This document shows, one piece after another, positions 1 to 8,519 of a DNA stretch of 64,000 nt. This DNA comes from JADGGM01 sp027307005 (GTDB lineage Bacteria > Gemmatimonadota > Gemmatimonadetes > Gemmatimonadales > Gemmatimonadaceae), in assembly GCA_035455745.1 (NCBI GenBank), contig DATIEP010000088.1, positions 1 through 64,000 of the forward strand. Direction: 5' to 3'. The notes below the pieces were generated by a model, which worked only from the letters and a program-made list of their open reading frames with translations, was not told the origin of the DNA and made no database searches. Every line of letters begins with the position of its first letter. Position 1 is the first letter of the stretch. Made by a program: the position numbers and the translations under genes.

Positions 1-1230
1 CAAGTCTTGAGCGTGATCACCCGCGTCCTCGACGGACCGCGCATTCGCCAGCAAGCTATCGCGCGTTCGTTCGTCGAGCGTTTCCGCGCGATGGAAATGG
101 ACCGCCAGCGCAATCTCAGCTGGCGCGACTGGATGGCGCGCTACGCGGAATTTGTGGAGTGGGACATCGAGCTCGCGCAGGCGCGCGAGCAAAGTCTCTA
201 CGAGTCGTTGCAGGCGTTGTATCCCGATTTGCGCCGCGAGTTCGCGGCGTATTTTCGCGACGCGTACCCGAAGTGGCTGCGCGATCTCGAGGGCGATCGC
301 CCACCGCTCTCGATCGACATCGTGACCGAGTTTCTGCTGCCGATCCTCGACCGGTCGCGCGCGACGCTGTTCGTGGTGATCGATTGTCTGCGTCTCGACC
401 AATGGCGTGTGCTGCAGCCGTTGCTCGCGCCTTTTTTCGACGTCGAGACGACACACTACTTCTCGATCGTGCCCACCGCGACGCCGTACTCGCGCAACGC
501 GTTGTTCAGCGGACTCTTTCCCGGCGAGATCGCGGCACGATTCCCCGACTGGTGGGGCGAGCGCGAGGACGAATCGCTCAACGCGCACGAGCACGAGCTG
601 CTCGAGGCGCATCTCGAGGAGCTCAAGACCAACGTCCCTGTCCGCTACGACAAGATTTCCACGTCGGGCGACTCGGCGGAGCTCGAGCGGCGCCTGACGA
701 GCGCGATCGCGTCCGAGGGCGTGAGCGCGTTCGTGTTCAATTTCGTGGACCTGCTGACGCATGGACGGAGCGAGTCCGCGATTCTGTACGAGGTGGCGAA
801 GGACGAAATCGCGCTCCGCCTGATCACGCGGCAGTGGTTCGAGCGGTCGACGCTGTTCGCGCTGCTCAAGGAAGCGGCGCGGCGCGGCATTCCGGCGCTC
901 GTGACGAGCGATCACGGGTCCATCCATTGTCAGACGCCGGCCACCGTGTTCGCGAAGCGCGATGCGACGGCCAACCTGCGCTACAAGTTCGGCGAAGATC
1001 TGCGCGCCGAGCGCGCCGAGCACGCGCTGTTGTTCTCGAACTTCGATGATCTCCGGCTCCCGCGGCGTGGACTGGGCGGCAATACGTTGCTCGCCGTGGG
1101 CGACACGTTTTTCGTGTATCCGACCAAGCTGCGCGAGTATCAGACGCGCTATCGCGGATCGTTCCTCCATGGCGGCGTGACGCCGGAGGAAGTGATCCTG
1201 CCCGTGGCGCTGCTCACGCCGCGTCGTTAG
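1..1230 (+). CDS. PorX-like response regulator, C-terminal PglZ domain (5' partial)
   Basis: The reading frame is open to the left edge, so the gene starts outside the window; the TTG at position 7 need not be the start. The visible part matches the middle and PglZ (alkaline-phosphatase superfamily) domain of PorX proteins. Landmarks are a helical linker, FVVIDCLRLDQW, the SIVPTATPYSRN stretch, NFVDLLTHGRSE, the metal-site-like TSDHGS and a terminal SFLHGGVTPEEVILP. PorX proteins carry an N-terminal CheY receiver, which would lie upstream. In Bacteroidota PorX acts with PorY in type IX secretion control, and its PglZ domain is a phosphodiesterase. Here it is 4 bp from an MsbA-type exporter, so control of envelope export is a reasonable inference. 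The stop codon lies inside a GTTAGGC motif. Confidence 0.85.
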   Translation, partial: QVLSVITRVLDGPRIRQQAIARSFVERFRAMEMDRQRNLSWRDWMARYAEFVEWDIELAQAREQSLYESLQALYPDLRREFAAYFRDAYPKWLRDLEGDRPPLSIDIVTEFLLPILDRSRATLFVVIDCLRLDQWRVLQPLLAPFFDVETTHYFSIVPTATPYSRNALFSGLFPGEIAARFPDWWGEREDESLNAHEHELLEAHLEELKTNVPVRYDKISTSGDSAELERRLTSAIASEGVSAFVFNFVDLLTHGRSESAILYEVAKDEIALRLITRQWFERSTLFALLKEAARRGIPALVTSDHGSIHCQTPATVFAKRDATANLRYKFGEDLRAERAEHALLFSNFDDLRLPRRGLGGNTLLAVGDTFFVYPTKLREYQTRYRGSFLHGGVTPEEVILPVALLTPRR

Positions 1231-1234
1231 GCCC

Positions 1235-3064
1235 GTGGGTTTGTATCGCCGGCTGTTCACGTTCCTGCGGCCGCACGTGTGGCGCATGGCCGGGAACATC
1301 GCCGCCAACTTCATCGGCGCGGCGCTGGACGGCTACTCGTTCGCGCTGCTCATCCCGTTCCTCGACGAGCTGTTCAAGCAGCCGCCCATTCCGTTAGGCA
1401 AAGGATGGGTCAACAGCTTCCTCCACGCGACCATCGGGCGGCTGCTCGACCCGGCGCAGCCGATGCAGTCGCTGCGCAACGTCATCCTGGTGCTCCTGGC
1501 GACGGTCGCGCTCAAGAACTTGTTCATCTGGATCGCCGGCACGCTGGGCGCGGAGCTGCAGGAGTACGTCACGCGCGACCTGCGCGACGCGGTCTATCGC
1601 CACCTGCAACGCCTGCCGATCGGGTACTTCACCACCACCAAGACCGGCCAGATCCTGTCGCGCGTCCTCGCCGACACCGAGCAGACGCGCACGCTCGTCA
1701 CGCAGATCGTCACGCAGGCGCTGTCGGCGTCGGCGTTGGTCATCATCTACGTGGCGTATCTGTTCGGGATCTCGTGGCGGCTCACGCTCATCGCGCTCGT
1801 CGTCGCGCCGCTGCTCACGTTGGGCCTCCAACCGCTGCTGCGCCGCCTCCGCCGCGGCTACCGGCGGCTGCGCAACGACCACGGCGAGATGATGAGCGTC
1901 CTCCAGGAGAGCGTGAGCGGCATCCGATTGGTCAAGGCATTCGGCGCCGAGCCGTACGAGGAGACGCGGTTCATCGGGGCGAGCCACACGTATTCGTCCG
2001 GCCTCGTGCGCATGGCGCGCGTGGCGCTCATCGCCCAACCGATCACCGAGACGTTAGGCGCGGGCATCACGGTGCTCCTGCTCTGGATCGGCGCGCGGTA
2101 CGTGCTCGTCGACCGCTCGCTCCAGGCCTCGCAGTTTCTCGTCTTCCTGACGTTCGTGATGCGGCTCCTCCAGCCCCTCAAGCAGCTGTCGCAAATCCCC
2201 GCCGTCGCGCAGAACGCGTTCGCCGCATCCGAGCGACTGTTCGATGTCATCGACCGCCCAACGGAAAAAGCGCTCGACCGCGGCACGCGGGTGGTGCGCG
2301 ACTTCCGCGACGCGTTGGCCTTCGAGGAGGTGTCCTTCGCGTACGAGGGCGGGCAGCGCCCGGTGCTGTCCGACATCACGTTCACGGCCACCAAGGGCGA
2401 CGTGCTCGCGATCGTCGGCGCCAGCGGCGCGGGCAAGACGACGCTCGTCGATCTCATCCCGCGATTCTACGAGCCGACCGCGGGGCGCATCGTGCTCGAC
2501 GGCGTCGACACGCGCGCGATCACGCTCGACTCGCTGCGCGCGCTCACCGGGATCGTGAGCCAGGAGACGGTGATCTTCAACGACACGGTGCGCAGCAACA
2601 TCGCCTACGGCCGATCGGGGGAGTACACCGACGCGCAGATCGAGGCGGCGGCGCGGGCGGCGAATGCGCACGATTTCATCGCCGACCTCCCGCGGGGCTA
2701 CGACACACCGTTAGGCGAGCGCGGCACACGGCTGTCGGGCGGCCAGCGCCAGCGCATCGCGATCGCCCGTGCGCTGCTCGTCGACCCGCCCATCCTCATC
2801 CTCGATGAGGCGACCTCGGCACTCGACACCGAGTCCGAGCGACTGGTGCAGGAAGCCATCGATCGCCTGCTCGCGGGACGCACCGTGTTCGTGATCGCGC
2901 ACCGGTTGTCCACGATCCAGCATGCGACCGAAATCCTGGTGCTCGACGACGGCTGCATCGTCGAACGCGGAACGCACCACGAGCTGCTCGCGCGGCGCGG
3001 CGCGTACTGGCGGCTGTACTGTCTGCAGTTCGGCGAGCGCGGCGAGGAGCTGCTGCAGGACTAA
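1235..3064 (+). CDS. msbA: MsbA-type ABC exporter (fused permease-ATPase)
   Basis: This is a 609-residue half-transporter with six predicted membrane helices in residues 1-330 and a C-terminal ATPase domain. The Walker A is GASGAGKT (G395-T402), the ABC signature LSGGQ starts at L500, and the Walker B is ILILDEATSALD with D524 and E525. Length and order fit the MsbA/lipid A exporter family, which works as a homodimer to flip lipid A-core or other lipids across the inner membrane. It starts at GTG 4 bp after the PorX-like gene and is followed at once by a glycosyltransferase and an LpxL-type acyltransferase. That supports a lipid A or glycolipid role over drug export, though a multidrug exporter cannot be excluded. 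Confidence 0.88.
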   Translation: MGLYRRLFTFLRPHVWRMAGNIAANFIGAALDGYSFALLIPFLDELFKQPPIPLGKGWVNSFLHATIGRLLDPAQPMQSLRNVILVLLATVALKNLFIWIAGTLGAELQEYVTRDLRDAVYRHLQRLPIGYFTTTKTGQILSRVLADTEQTRTLVTQIVTQALSASALVIIYVAYLFGISWRLTLIALVVAPLLTLGLQPLLRRLRRGYRRLRNDHGEMMSVLQESVSGIRLVKAFGAEPYEETRFIGASHTYSSGLVRMARVALIAQPITETLGAGITVLLLWIGARYVLVDRSLQASQFLVFLTFVMRLLQPLKQLSQIPAVAQNAFAASERLFDVIDRPTEKALDRGTRVVRDFRDALAFEEVSFAYEGGQRPVLSDITFTATKGDVLAIVGASGAGKTTLVDLIPRFYEPTAGRIVLDGVDTRAITLDSLRALTGIVSQETVIFNDTVRSNIAYGRSGEYTDAQIEAAARAANAHDFIADLPRGYDTPLGERGTRLSGGQRQRIAIARALLVDPPILILDEATSALDTESERLVQEAIDRLLAGRTVFVIAHRLSTIQHATEILVLDDGCIVERGTHHELLARRGAYWRLYCLQFGERGEELLQD

Positions 3065-3065
3065 C

Positions 3066-4160
3066 GTGCGCATCCTGTTCTATCTGTCGGCGCCGGCGTG
3101 GACCGGAAGCGCCCGCGCCGCGGCGGCGCTCGCGCGCGGGTTGAGCGATCGCGGCCACGCCGTGACCGTCGCCTGTCCGCCCGAGAGCGCCGTGGAGCAG
3201 CGGCTCGAGTTCGGGTCGTACGAAGTGCTGCCCACGGCCGTCGATGTCCCGCTGCTCACTGCCGTTCGGCGGCTGCGCCAGGCGCTGCAGGAGCGGTTCA
3301 TTCAGGTGGTGTGCGTCCAGACCGATCAGGAGCAAACGGTGGCGGCGGGCGCCGCGCGGATGGCGGCGCGCGCGGCGGTGCTGCGCCGGGCGGCGGCGGG
3401 CGAGCCGCTCCGGATGTCGATGCGCGCGCGGCTGGCGCTGCGCGCCGCCGCCACGGGGATCGTGTACGCGGCCGACGAGGATGCCCAACGCGCGCCGCCG
3501 ACGCCGCACACCCGTCTGGCGCCGGCGGTCGTTCCGTTAGGCGTCCGCCCGCACCTCTACGAAAACATCCGACCGGCCGCGCCCGCGTCGCTCGGCCTCG
3601 CGGACGGACAGCACCGGCTGCTCGTGTGCCGCTACGACGAGCGCTCGCGGGCCCGCGCCGGCCACGTGCTGCGCGTCATCGCGCTCCTCGGCCCCCGGCA
3701 TCCCGAGCTGCGCCTGGTGATGCTCGGCGCCGGCGCGCCCACCGATGACCTGCGCATGCACGCCGCCGCGCTCCGCGTTTCGCGCAGCGTGATCTTCCTC
3801 GATGAGCGCCACGACGACCTCGGTGTCCTGGCGCTCGCGGATCTCGGTTGGGTCGTGGCCGGCGGCGATGACGGCGCGTTCGCGGCGCTCGATCTGCTCG
3901 CGTCGCGCGTCCCGGTGATCGCCGAGCGCGACACGGTGGCGGCGCTGTACGTGCCGGACGGTATCACCGGCATCGTGCTGCCGGCGAGCGACGCGCACGA
4001 TGCTGCCGCGTCCATCGCGCGACTGTTGGCGCACGAAGACCAGCGCGCCGCGATGGGCGGCGCCGGCCGGGTGCGCGTGGCGCGCGACTACACCGAGACG
4101 CTCATGGTCGACGCGTTCGAGCGCGCCGCGCTCGCCGCCAGCGACCGGAGCTCGTGGTGA
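3066..4160 (+). CDS. Glycosyltransferase family 4-like protein
   Basis: I place the start at GTG 3066, one base after the msbA stop, giving 364 residues that begin VRILFYLSAPAWTGSARAA. An upstream in-frame ATG at 2922 lies inside msbA and is unlikely. The protein has the two-Rossmann layout of GT-B glycosyltransferases. The N-terminal half has a glycine- and alanine-rich acceptor loop (GSARAAAALARGL). The C-terminal half has the GT4-like pattern LVMLGAGAPTDDL, VIFLDERHDDLGVLALADL, DGITGIVLPASDAHDAAASIARLL and a late RDYTETLMVDAFE helix. The usual E-x7-E motif is degenerate. Position suggests a sugar transferred to a lipid or envelope glycan; donor and acceptor are unknown. Confidence 0.72.
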   Translation: MRILFYLSAPAWTGSARAAAALARGLSDRGHAVTVACPPESAVEQRLEFGSYEVLPTAVDVPLLTAVRRLRQALQERFIQVVCVQTDQEQTVAAGAARMAARAAVLRRAAAGEPLRMSMRARLALRAAATGIVYAADEDAQRAPPTPHTRLAPAVVPLGVRPHLYENIRPAAPASLGLADGQHRLLVCRYDERSRARAGHVLRVIALLGPRHPELRLVMLGAGAPTDDLRMHAAALRVSRSVIFLDERHDDLGVLALADLGWVVAGGDDGAFAALDLLASRVPVIAERDTVAALYVPDGITGIVLPASDAHDAAASIARLLAHEDQRAAMGGAGRVRVARDYTETLMVDAFERAALAASDRSSW

Positions 4161-5101
4161 CCGCGCCGCCCAAGGCGCGCACGCCGTCGCTCGCCCACCG
4201 CGTCGAATACGGCGCGCTCCGCTCCTTCATCGGCGCGTTGGGCTTGCTGGGCCGCGACCGCGCCCTCCGCGCCGGCGCATCGCTCGCGTCGCTCGGCTGG
4301 CGTCCGTTAGGCATCAGGAGCCGGGTGGTCGAGCGGCAGATCGAAGCCGCGTTCCCGGCGCTCGACCGGGCCGCCGTGCGCGAGGTGGCCGCGCGCGCCT
4401 ATCGCCATCTGGGCACCGTGGCCGTCGAAACGGCGCTCCTCTCGCGCATGGGCGCGCAGGACGTGCTGGATCTCTTCGAGCGGGTCGACAACTGGGAGCT
4501 CGTCGAGCGCAAGCTTGCGTTGGGCAAAGGGCTCATCGCCGCCTCGGGCCACCTCGGCAACTGGGAGCTCTGCGCCGCGTACGTCGCCGCGCGCGGCATC
4601 CACGTCGACGCGGTGATCCGCCGCATGGGAAATCCGCTCTTCGATGCGTACGTGAGCCGCGTCCGCTCGCGCTTGGGCCTAACCGTCGTGCGCGATCGCG
4701 AATCGGTGCGGCGCACCCCGCGCACCTTGCGCGACAACGGCATGGTCGGCATCCTCGTCGATCAGGCCGGACTCAACATCGCGTCCACGTACGTCGACTT
4801 CTTCGGGCGCCCAGCCAAGACGCCGCGCGGCGCCGCGGTGTTCGCGCTGCGGTTCGATGCGCCGCTCGTGTTCGGGACGGCGCTGCGCCAGCCCAACGGC
4901 CGGTACCACTTGCTGATCGAGGACATTCCCGTCGCCCACACCGGGCATCTCGAGCAGGATGTGGACGCGGTGGTTGCCGCGTACACCGCCGTGCTCGAGC
5001 GGCACATCCGGCTCGCGCCCGAGCAGTACTTCTGGCATCACCGGCGCTGGAAGCAGCAGCCGCCCGATACGCCGCCGGCGCTCCGTGATCCGGTGGGTTA
5101 G
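4154..5101 (+). CDS. LpxL/HtrB-type lysophospholipid (lipid A) acyltransferase
   Basis: This 315-residue protein has the LpxL/LpxM acyltransferase signature H-x4-E as HLGNWE (H133 and E138), then MVGILVDQAGLNIASTYVDFFGRPAKTPRG, typical of the fold, and a terminal QYFWHHRRWK as in LpxL proteins. Such enzymes transfer a secondary acyl chain from acyl-ACP to Kdo-lipid A at the inner membrane. The GTG start overlaps the glycosyltransferase stop by 7 bp, so the two are probably translationally coupled. With the MsbA-type exporter upstream, this is a late lipid A or glycolipid assembly and export unit. Confidence 0.85.
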   Translation: MVTAPPKARTPSLAHRVEYGALRSFIGALGLLGRDRALRAGASLASLGWRPLGIRSRVVERQIEAAFPALDRAAVREVAARAYRHLGTVAVETALLSRMGAQDVLDLFERVDNWELVERKLALGKGLIAASGHLGNWELCAAYVAARGIHVDAVIRRMGNPLFDAYVSRVRSRLGLTVVRDRESVRRTPRTLRDNGMVGILVDQAGLNIASTYVDFFGRPAKTPRGAAVFALRFDAPLVFGTALRQPNGRYHLLIEDIPVAHTGHLEQDVDAVVAAYTAVLERHIRLAPEQYFWHHRRWKQQPPDTPPALRDPVG

Positions 5102-5191
5102 GAGCACGGCGGGATGTCCTCGACTGGATCCCGAGCGACGCCGTGCTTCGGTATGGCATAGTACGCTGCCCACGACGTAGGTTACGACACC

Positions 5192-6067
5192 GTGCTCCTT
5201 CTGTTGTGGCGCCGGCTGCGCGCGGATCCGCGCGCCATGCTCGGCCTGGTCACCGTGATCGTGCTGGTGCTGCTCGCGGCGCTGGCGCCCTTGGTCGCGC
5301 GGTACGATCCCACGGCCATCGACCTCGCCGGCCAACTCCAGCGACCTTCGTTCGCGCACTGGATGGGCACCGACTATCAAGGTCGCGACGTATGGGCGCG
5401 CATCGTCTTCGGCGCGCGGATCTCGCTCACCGTCGGCATCGTGTCGCAGGCGATCGCGCTCACGTTGGGCGTCACGCTTGGTCTCGTGAGCGGGTTTTAC
5501 GGCCGGTGGGTCGATGAAACGATCATGCGACTTGCCGACATCACCCTCGCCTTCCCGACGCTGCTCTTGCTCATCGCCATGGCCGCGGCGCTCCAGCCGT
5601 CGCTGACGACGGTGTTCGTCACCATCGGCGTCGTCGGTTGGGCGGGCATGGCGCGCATCGTGCGCGGCCAGGTGCTCGTGACGCGGCAGCTCGAGTTCGT
5701 CCACGCGGCGCGCGCGTTAGGCGCGACCGACCGGCGCATCATCGGGCAGCACCTGCTGCCCAACTGCATCGCGCCGGTGATCATCGCCGGCACGTTGGGC
5801 ATCGCCGGCGCGATCATGGCCGAAGCCGCGCTCTCGTTCCTCGGGTTGGGCGTGCAGCCGCCCACGCCCAGCTGGGGATCGATGATCGCCGATGCGCGCG
5901 ACCTGCTGCAGCTCCGCACCGCGCCGTGGACGTCGGTGTTTCCGGGCCTCGCCATCGGCGCGGCCGTCCTCGGCTTCAATCTGGTGGGTGACGCGCTGCG
6001 CGACGCCCTCGACCCTCGATTCCTCGCCGCCCGCGAGCGCGCGCCGGCCAAGGCCCAACTGGTATGA
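5192..6067 (+). CDS. DppC/OppC-type ABC transporter permease
   Basis: A 291-residue inner-membrane permease of the DppC/OppC family. It has an N-terminal helix (residues 15-35), the family stretch HWMGTDYQGRDVWARIVFGARISL, five more hydrophobic segments, and the EAA-loop motif GATDRRIIGQHLLPN that docks the ATPase. The end, EAALSFLGLGVQPPTPSWGSM, is diagnostic. Dipeptide and oligopeptide importers need a DppB-type partner, a binding protein and ATPases, and none are nearby. The gene follows a 90-bp spacer with nothing I recognise and overlaps the next gene by ATGA. Partners must be encoded elsewhere, or this is a relic of a larger operon. Confidence 0.85.
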   Translation: MLLLLWRRLRADPRAMLGLVTVIVLVLLAALAPLVARYDPTAIDLAGQLQRPSFAHWMGTDYQGRDVWARIVFGARISLTVGIVSQAIALTLGVTLGLVSGFYGRWVDETIMRLADITLAFPTLLLLIAMAAALQPSLTTVFVTIGVVGWAGMARIVRGQVLVTRQLEFVHAARALGATDRRIIGQHLLPNCIAPVIIAGTLGIAGAIMAEAALSFLGLGVQPPTPSWGSMIADARDLLQLRTAPWTSVFPGLAIGAAVLGFNLVGDALRDALDPRFLAARERAPAKAQLV

Positions 6068-7224
6068 CCTTCGATGTCGCGCGCCTCCGTGCGCAGGAAT
6101 TCCCCTGGACCGAACGCGGGTCCACCATCTATCTCAACAATGCCTCCACCGGGCCGCTGCCCGATCGCACCGTGCGCGCGATGGCCGCGTTCAACGCCCT
6201 CCGCGCCGAACCCTATCGCCTAACGGACAAGGACGAGTTCGATACCGTCGCCCACACGCGCGAGCTCGTGGCGAGACTCATCAATGCGTCGCCGTCGGAG
6301 ATCGCGTGCATGGTGAACACGTCGTACGGGATCAACGTCGCGGCGCGCGCCCTGCCCCTCGAAACGGGCGACATCGTCGTCGGGTTCGATCGCGAGTTTC
6401 CCGCGAACGTCTATCCGTGGATGGCGCTCGAGCGGCGCGGCATCCGCACCCTGCGCCTCGCCACCGATGCCAACGGCGTACCCGATGAGCGCGCGCTCAT
6501 CGCGGCGCTCGACCACCCGCACGTGAAAGTCGTGGCGGTGTCGTGGGTGCAGTTCTCGACGGGATTCCGCACCGATCTCGCCACCATCGGACGCCTCTGC
6601 CGCGAGCGCGGCATCTGGCTCGTCGTCGACGCGATCCAGGGGTTAGGCGCGGCCACGTTGGACGTGACCGCCTGCCACATCGACCTGCTCGCGTGCGGGG
6701 GACAGAAGTGGCTGCTGTCGCCATGGGGTTCCGGATTCCTCTATGTGCGCGACGAGCTCGCGCGCACGCTCGAACCCGGCGACGTGGGCTGGCTCTCGAT
6801 GCGCGCGTCGTTGGACTTCGCGCACCTCGTGGACTACCAGTTCGGCTACCTCGACGATGCGCGCCGCTTCGAGGTGATCACACTGCCGTTCCAGGATTTC
6901 GCCGGCTTCAATGCGAGCCTCGAGCTGCTGCACGATCTCGGACCCGCCGATGTCGAGCGCGCGGTGAATGCGCTCGTGGATGCCGCGCTCGAGTGGGCGG
7001 ATGGACGCACCGATGTGCGGCTGGTGACGCCGGCCGATCGCGCGCACCGCGCCGGCATCATTGCGCTCGCGCCCGCCGATCTCGGCGCCGCAGCCGAGCG
7101 GCTCACGCGCGCGCACGTGACGCACGCGGTTCGCGAGGGATGCATTCGCCTCTCGCCCCACTGCTACAACACGCGCGACGAGGTGCTGCGCGCGCTGTCG
7201 GTGATGGTGGGAGAGGACGACTGA
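6064..7224 (+). CDS. Class V aminotransferase-like PLP enzyme
   Basis: This 386-residue enzyme has the fold-type I, class V (cysteine desulfurase/kynureninase-like) pattern. It has IYLNNASTGPLP near the N-terminus, the PLP-contact stretch VVDAIQGLGAATLDV, and the Schiff-base lysine in CGGQKWLLSPWGSGFLY at K215. It lacks the catalytic-cysteine loop expected of IscS/SufS, so a desulfurase role is doubtful. Aminotransferase, epimerase-like or lyase activity on an amino acid or amino sugar is possible. It overlaps the DppC-type gene by 4 bp and the next gene by 3 bp, so it belongs to a small operon. The substrate cannot be read from the sequence. Confidence 0.75.
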   Translation: MTFDVARLRAQEFPWTERGSTIYLNNASTGPLPDRTVRAMAAFNALRAEPYRLTDKDEFDTVAHTRELVARLINASPSEIACMVNTSYGINVAARALPLETGDIVVGFDREFPANVYPWMALERRGIRTLRLATDANGVPDERALIAALDHPHVKVVAVSWVQFSTGFRTDLATIGRLCRERGIWLVVDAIQGLGAATLDVTACHIDLLACGGQKWLLSPWGSGFLYVRDELARTLEPGDVGWLSMRASLDFAHLVDYQFGYLDDARRFEVITLPFQDFAGFNASLELLHDLGPADVERAVNALVDAALEWADGRTDVRLVTPADRAHRAGIIALAPADLGAAAERLTRAHVTHAVREGCIRLSPHCYNTRDEVLRALSVMVGEDD

Positions 7225-8513
7225 TGCGGCCGGCCATGGTCGTCGCGGCGCTTGCGTTAGGCGCGTCGGCCGCGGCGGCGCAGCGCGACTCCACGTGGCG
7301 CGATCACGACCGCGCCGCGCACAAGGCGTACACGACCGGCGACTTCGCGACCTTCCGCGCCCAGTTGCTCGCGATGCGGCGCGAAATCGGCCCGCTCCCG
7401 GCGATCGACTATGATCTGGCCGTCGCCGAGGCGCGCCTCGGCAACGGCGAGCGAGCGCTCGAGTGGCTGCAGACGTTCGCCGACATGGGCCTGTTTCAGG
7501 ATGCAGAACGCGACGCCGACCTGGCGTCGGTTCGATCGCTGCCCGGATACCCGCGGGTGATGCAGCGCGTCGCGGCCAACCTCGAGCCGGTGACGCGCGG
7601 CGCCGTCGCCTTCACCCTCGCCGACGCCGACCTCGTTGCCGAAGACATCGCGTACGATTCCGTTAGGCGCCGATTCCTCGTCTCGAGCGTGCATCGGCGC
7701 AAGATCATCGCGGTCGACAGCGCCGGCGGCGCATCGGATTTCACCCGCGCGGGCAGCGATTCGACGTGGGGAATCTTCGCGCTGCACGTCGATGCCGCAC
7801 GCCAGCTCCTGTGGGCTACGACCGCGGCGACGCCCGCCGCACAGGGATACGTCTCCGCCGACTCCGGCCGCTCCGCGCTGCTGGCGTATGATCTGGCCAC
7901 CGGTGTGCTGCGGGCACGTCTCGATCCGCCCGACCCCCGCCGGGCCCACGTGTTAGGCGACATGACCGTCGGCGCCGACGGCACCGTGTACGTCTCCGAC
8001 GCCGTCTCGGGCGCGGTGTACGCGGCGACGCCGGGCGCGCACGCGCTGGCGGTGCTCGTCCCGCCCGGCACCTTCACGTCGCCCCAGACGCCGGCGCTCT
8101 CGGCCGGTGAGAAGCGCCTGTTCGTCGCCGACTACGCGCGCGGCATCGCGGTGATCGACCTCTCGACGCACGGCGTCAGCTGGCTCGGACATCCGGGAAA
8201 CGTGGCGCTCGTCGGCACGGACGGATTGTATCGCGTGGGCAACACGCTCCTCGCGGTGCAGAACGGCACCACGCCCAACCGCGTCGTGCGCGCCCTCATG
8301 GACACGGCGATGACGCGGGTGTTGGATGCCCAGGTGCTCGAGCGTGCCAAGCCGGCGGTCAGCGACCCGACGCACGGCGTGATCGTCGGCGACACCTTCT
8401 ACTTCATTGCGCGCAGCGGATGGGATCGCGTGCACGAGGACGGCACGATCGCGCCCGCGGGCGCCGACGACGCGCCGCAGATCCGGCGCCTGACGCTGCT
8501 CGCGTATCCGTGA
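7224..8513 (+). CDS. Secreted TPR/beta-propeller (SMP-30/NHL-like) protein
   Basis: The start at ATG 7224 overlaps the preceding stop and gives 429 residues. A Sec signal peptide is clear (MRPAMVVAALALGASAAAAQ), so the protein is periplasmic or extracellular. Residues 25-110 are helical and TPR-like (YTTGDFATFRAQLLAMRR, GNGERALEWLQTFADMG). The rest holds repeated blade-like units such as DIAYDSVRRRFLVSSV, DMTVGADGTVYVSDAVSGAVY and EKRLFVADYARGIAVIDL, resembling a six-blade NHL or SMP-30 propeller. I see no metal-site residues that would prove gluconolactonase activity. It ends 6 bp from the convergent tyrS stop. Confidence 0.68.
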   Translation: MRPAMVVAALALGASAAAAQRDSTWRDHDRAAHKAYTTGDFATFRAQLLAMRREIGPLPAIDYDLAVAEARLGNGERALEWLQTFADMGLFQDAERDADLASVRSLPGYPRVMQRVAANLEPVTRGAVAFTLADADLVAEDIAYDSVRRRFLVSSVHRRKIIAVDSAGGASDFTRAGSDSTWGIFALHVDAARQLLWATTAATPAAQGYVSADSGRSALLAYDLATGVLRARLDPPDPRRAHVLGDMTVGADGTVYVSDAVSGAVYAATPGAHALAVLVPPGTFTSPQTPALSAGEKRLFVADYARGIAVIDLSTHGVSWLGHPGNVALVGTDGLYRVGNTLLAVQNGTTPNRVVRALMDTAMTRVLDAQVLERAKPAVSDPTHGVIVGDTFYFIARSGWDRVHEDGTIAPAGADDAPQIRRLTLLAYP

Positions 8514-8519
8514 GCGCGG

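Noticed and set aside
2922..3065. N-terminal extension of the glycosyltransferase
   Set aside because: The in-frame ATG lies inside msbA and the extra residues are Ser/Arg-rich shadow sequence; GTG 3066 fits the family start.
6064..7224. Cysteine desulfurase (IscS/SufS) assignment
   Set aside because: The expected catalytic cysteine loop is not visible and no Fe-S assembly genes are nearby; left as a generic class V PLP enzyme.
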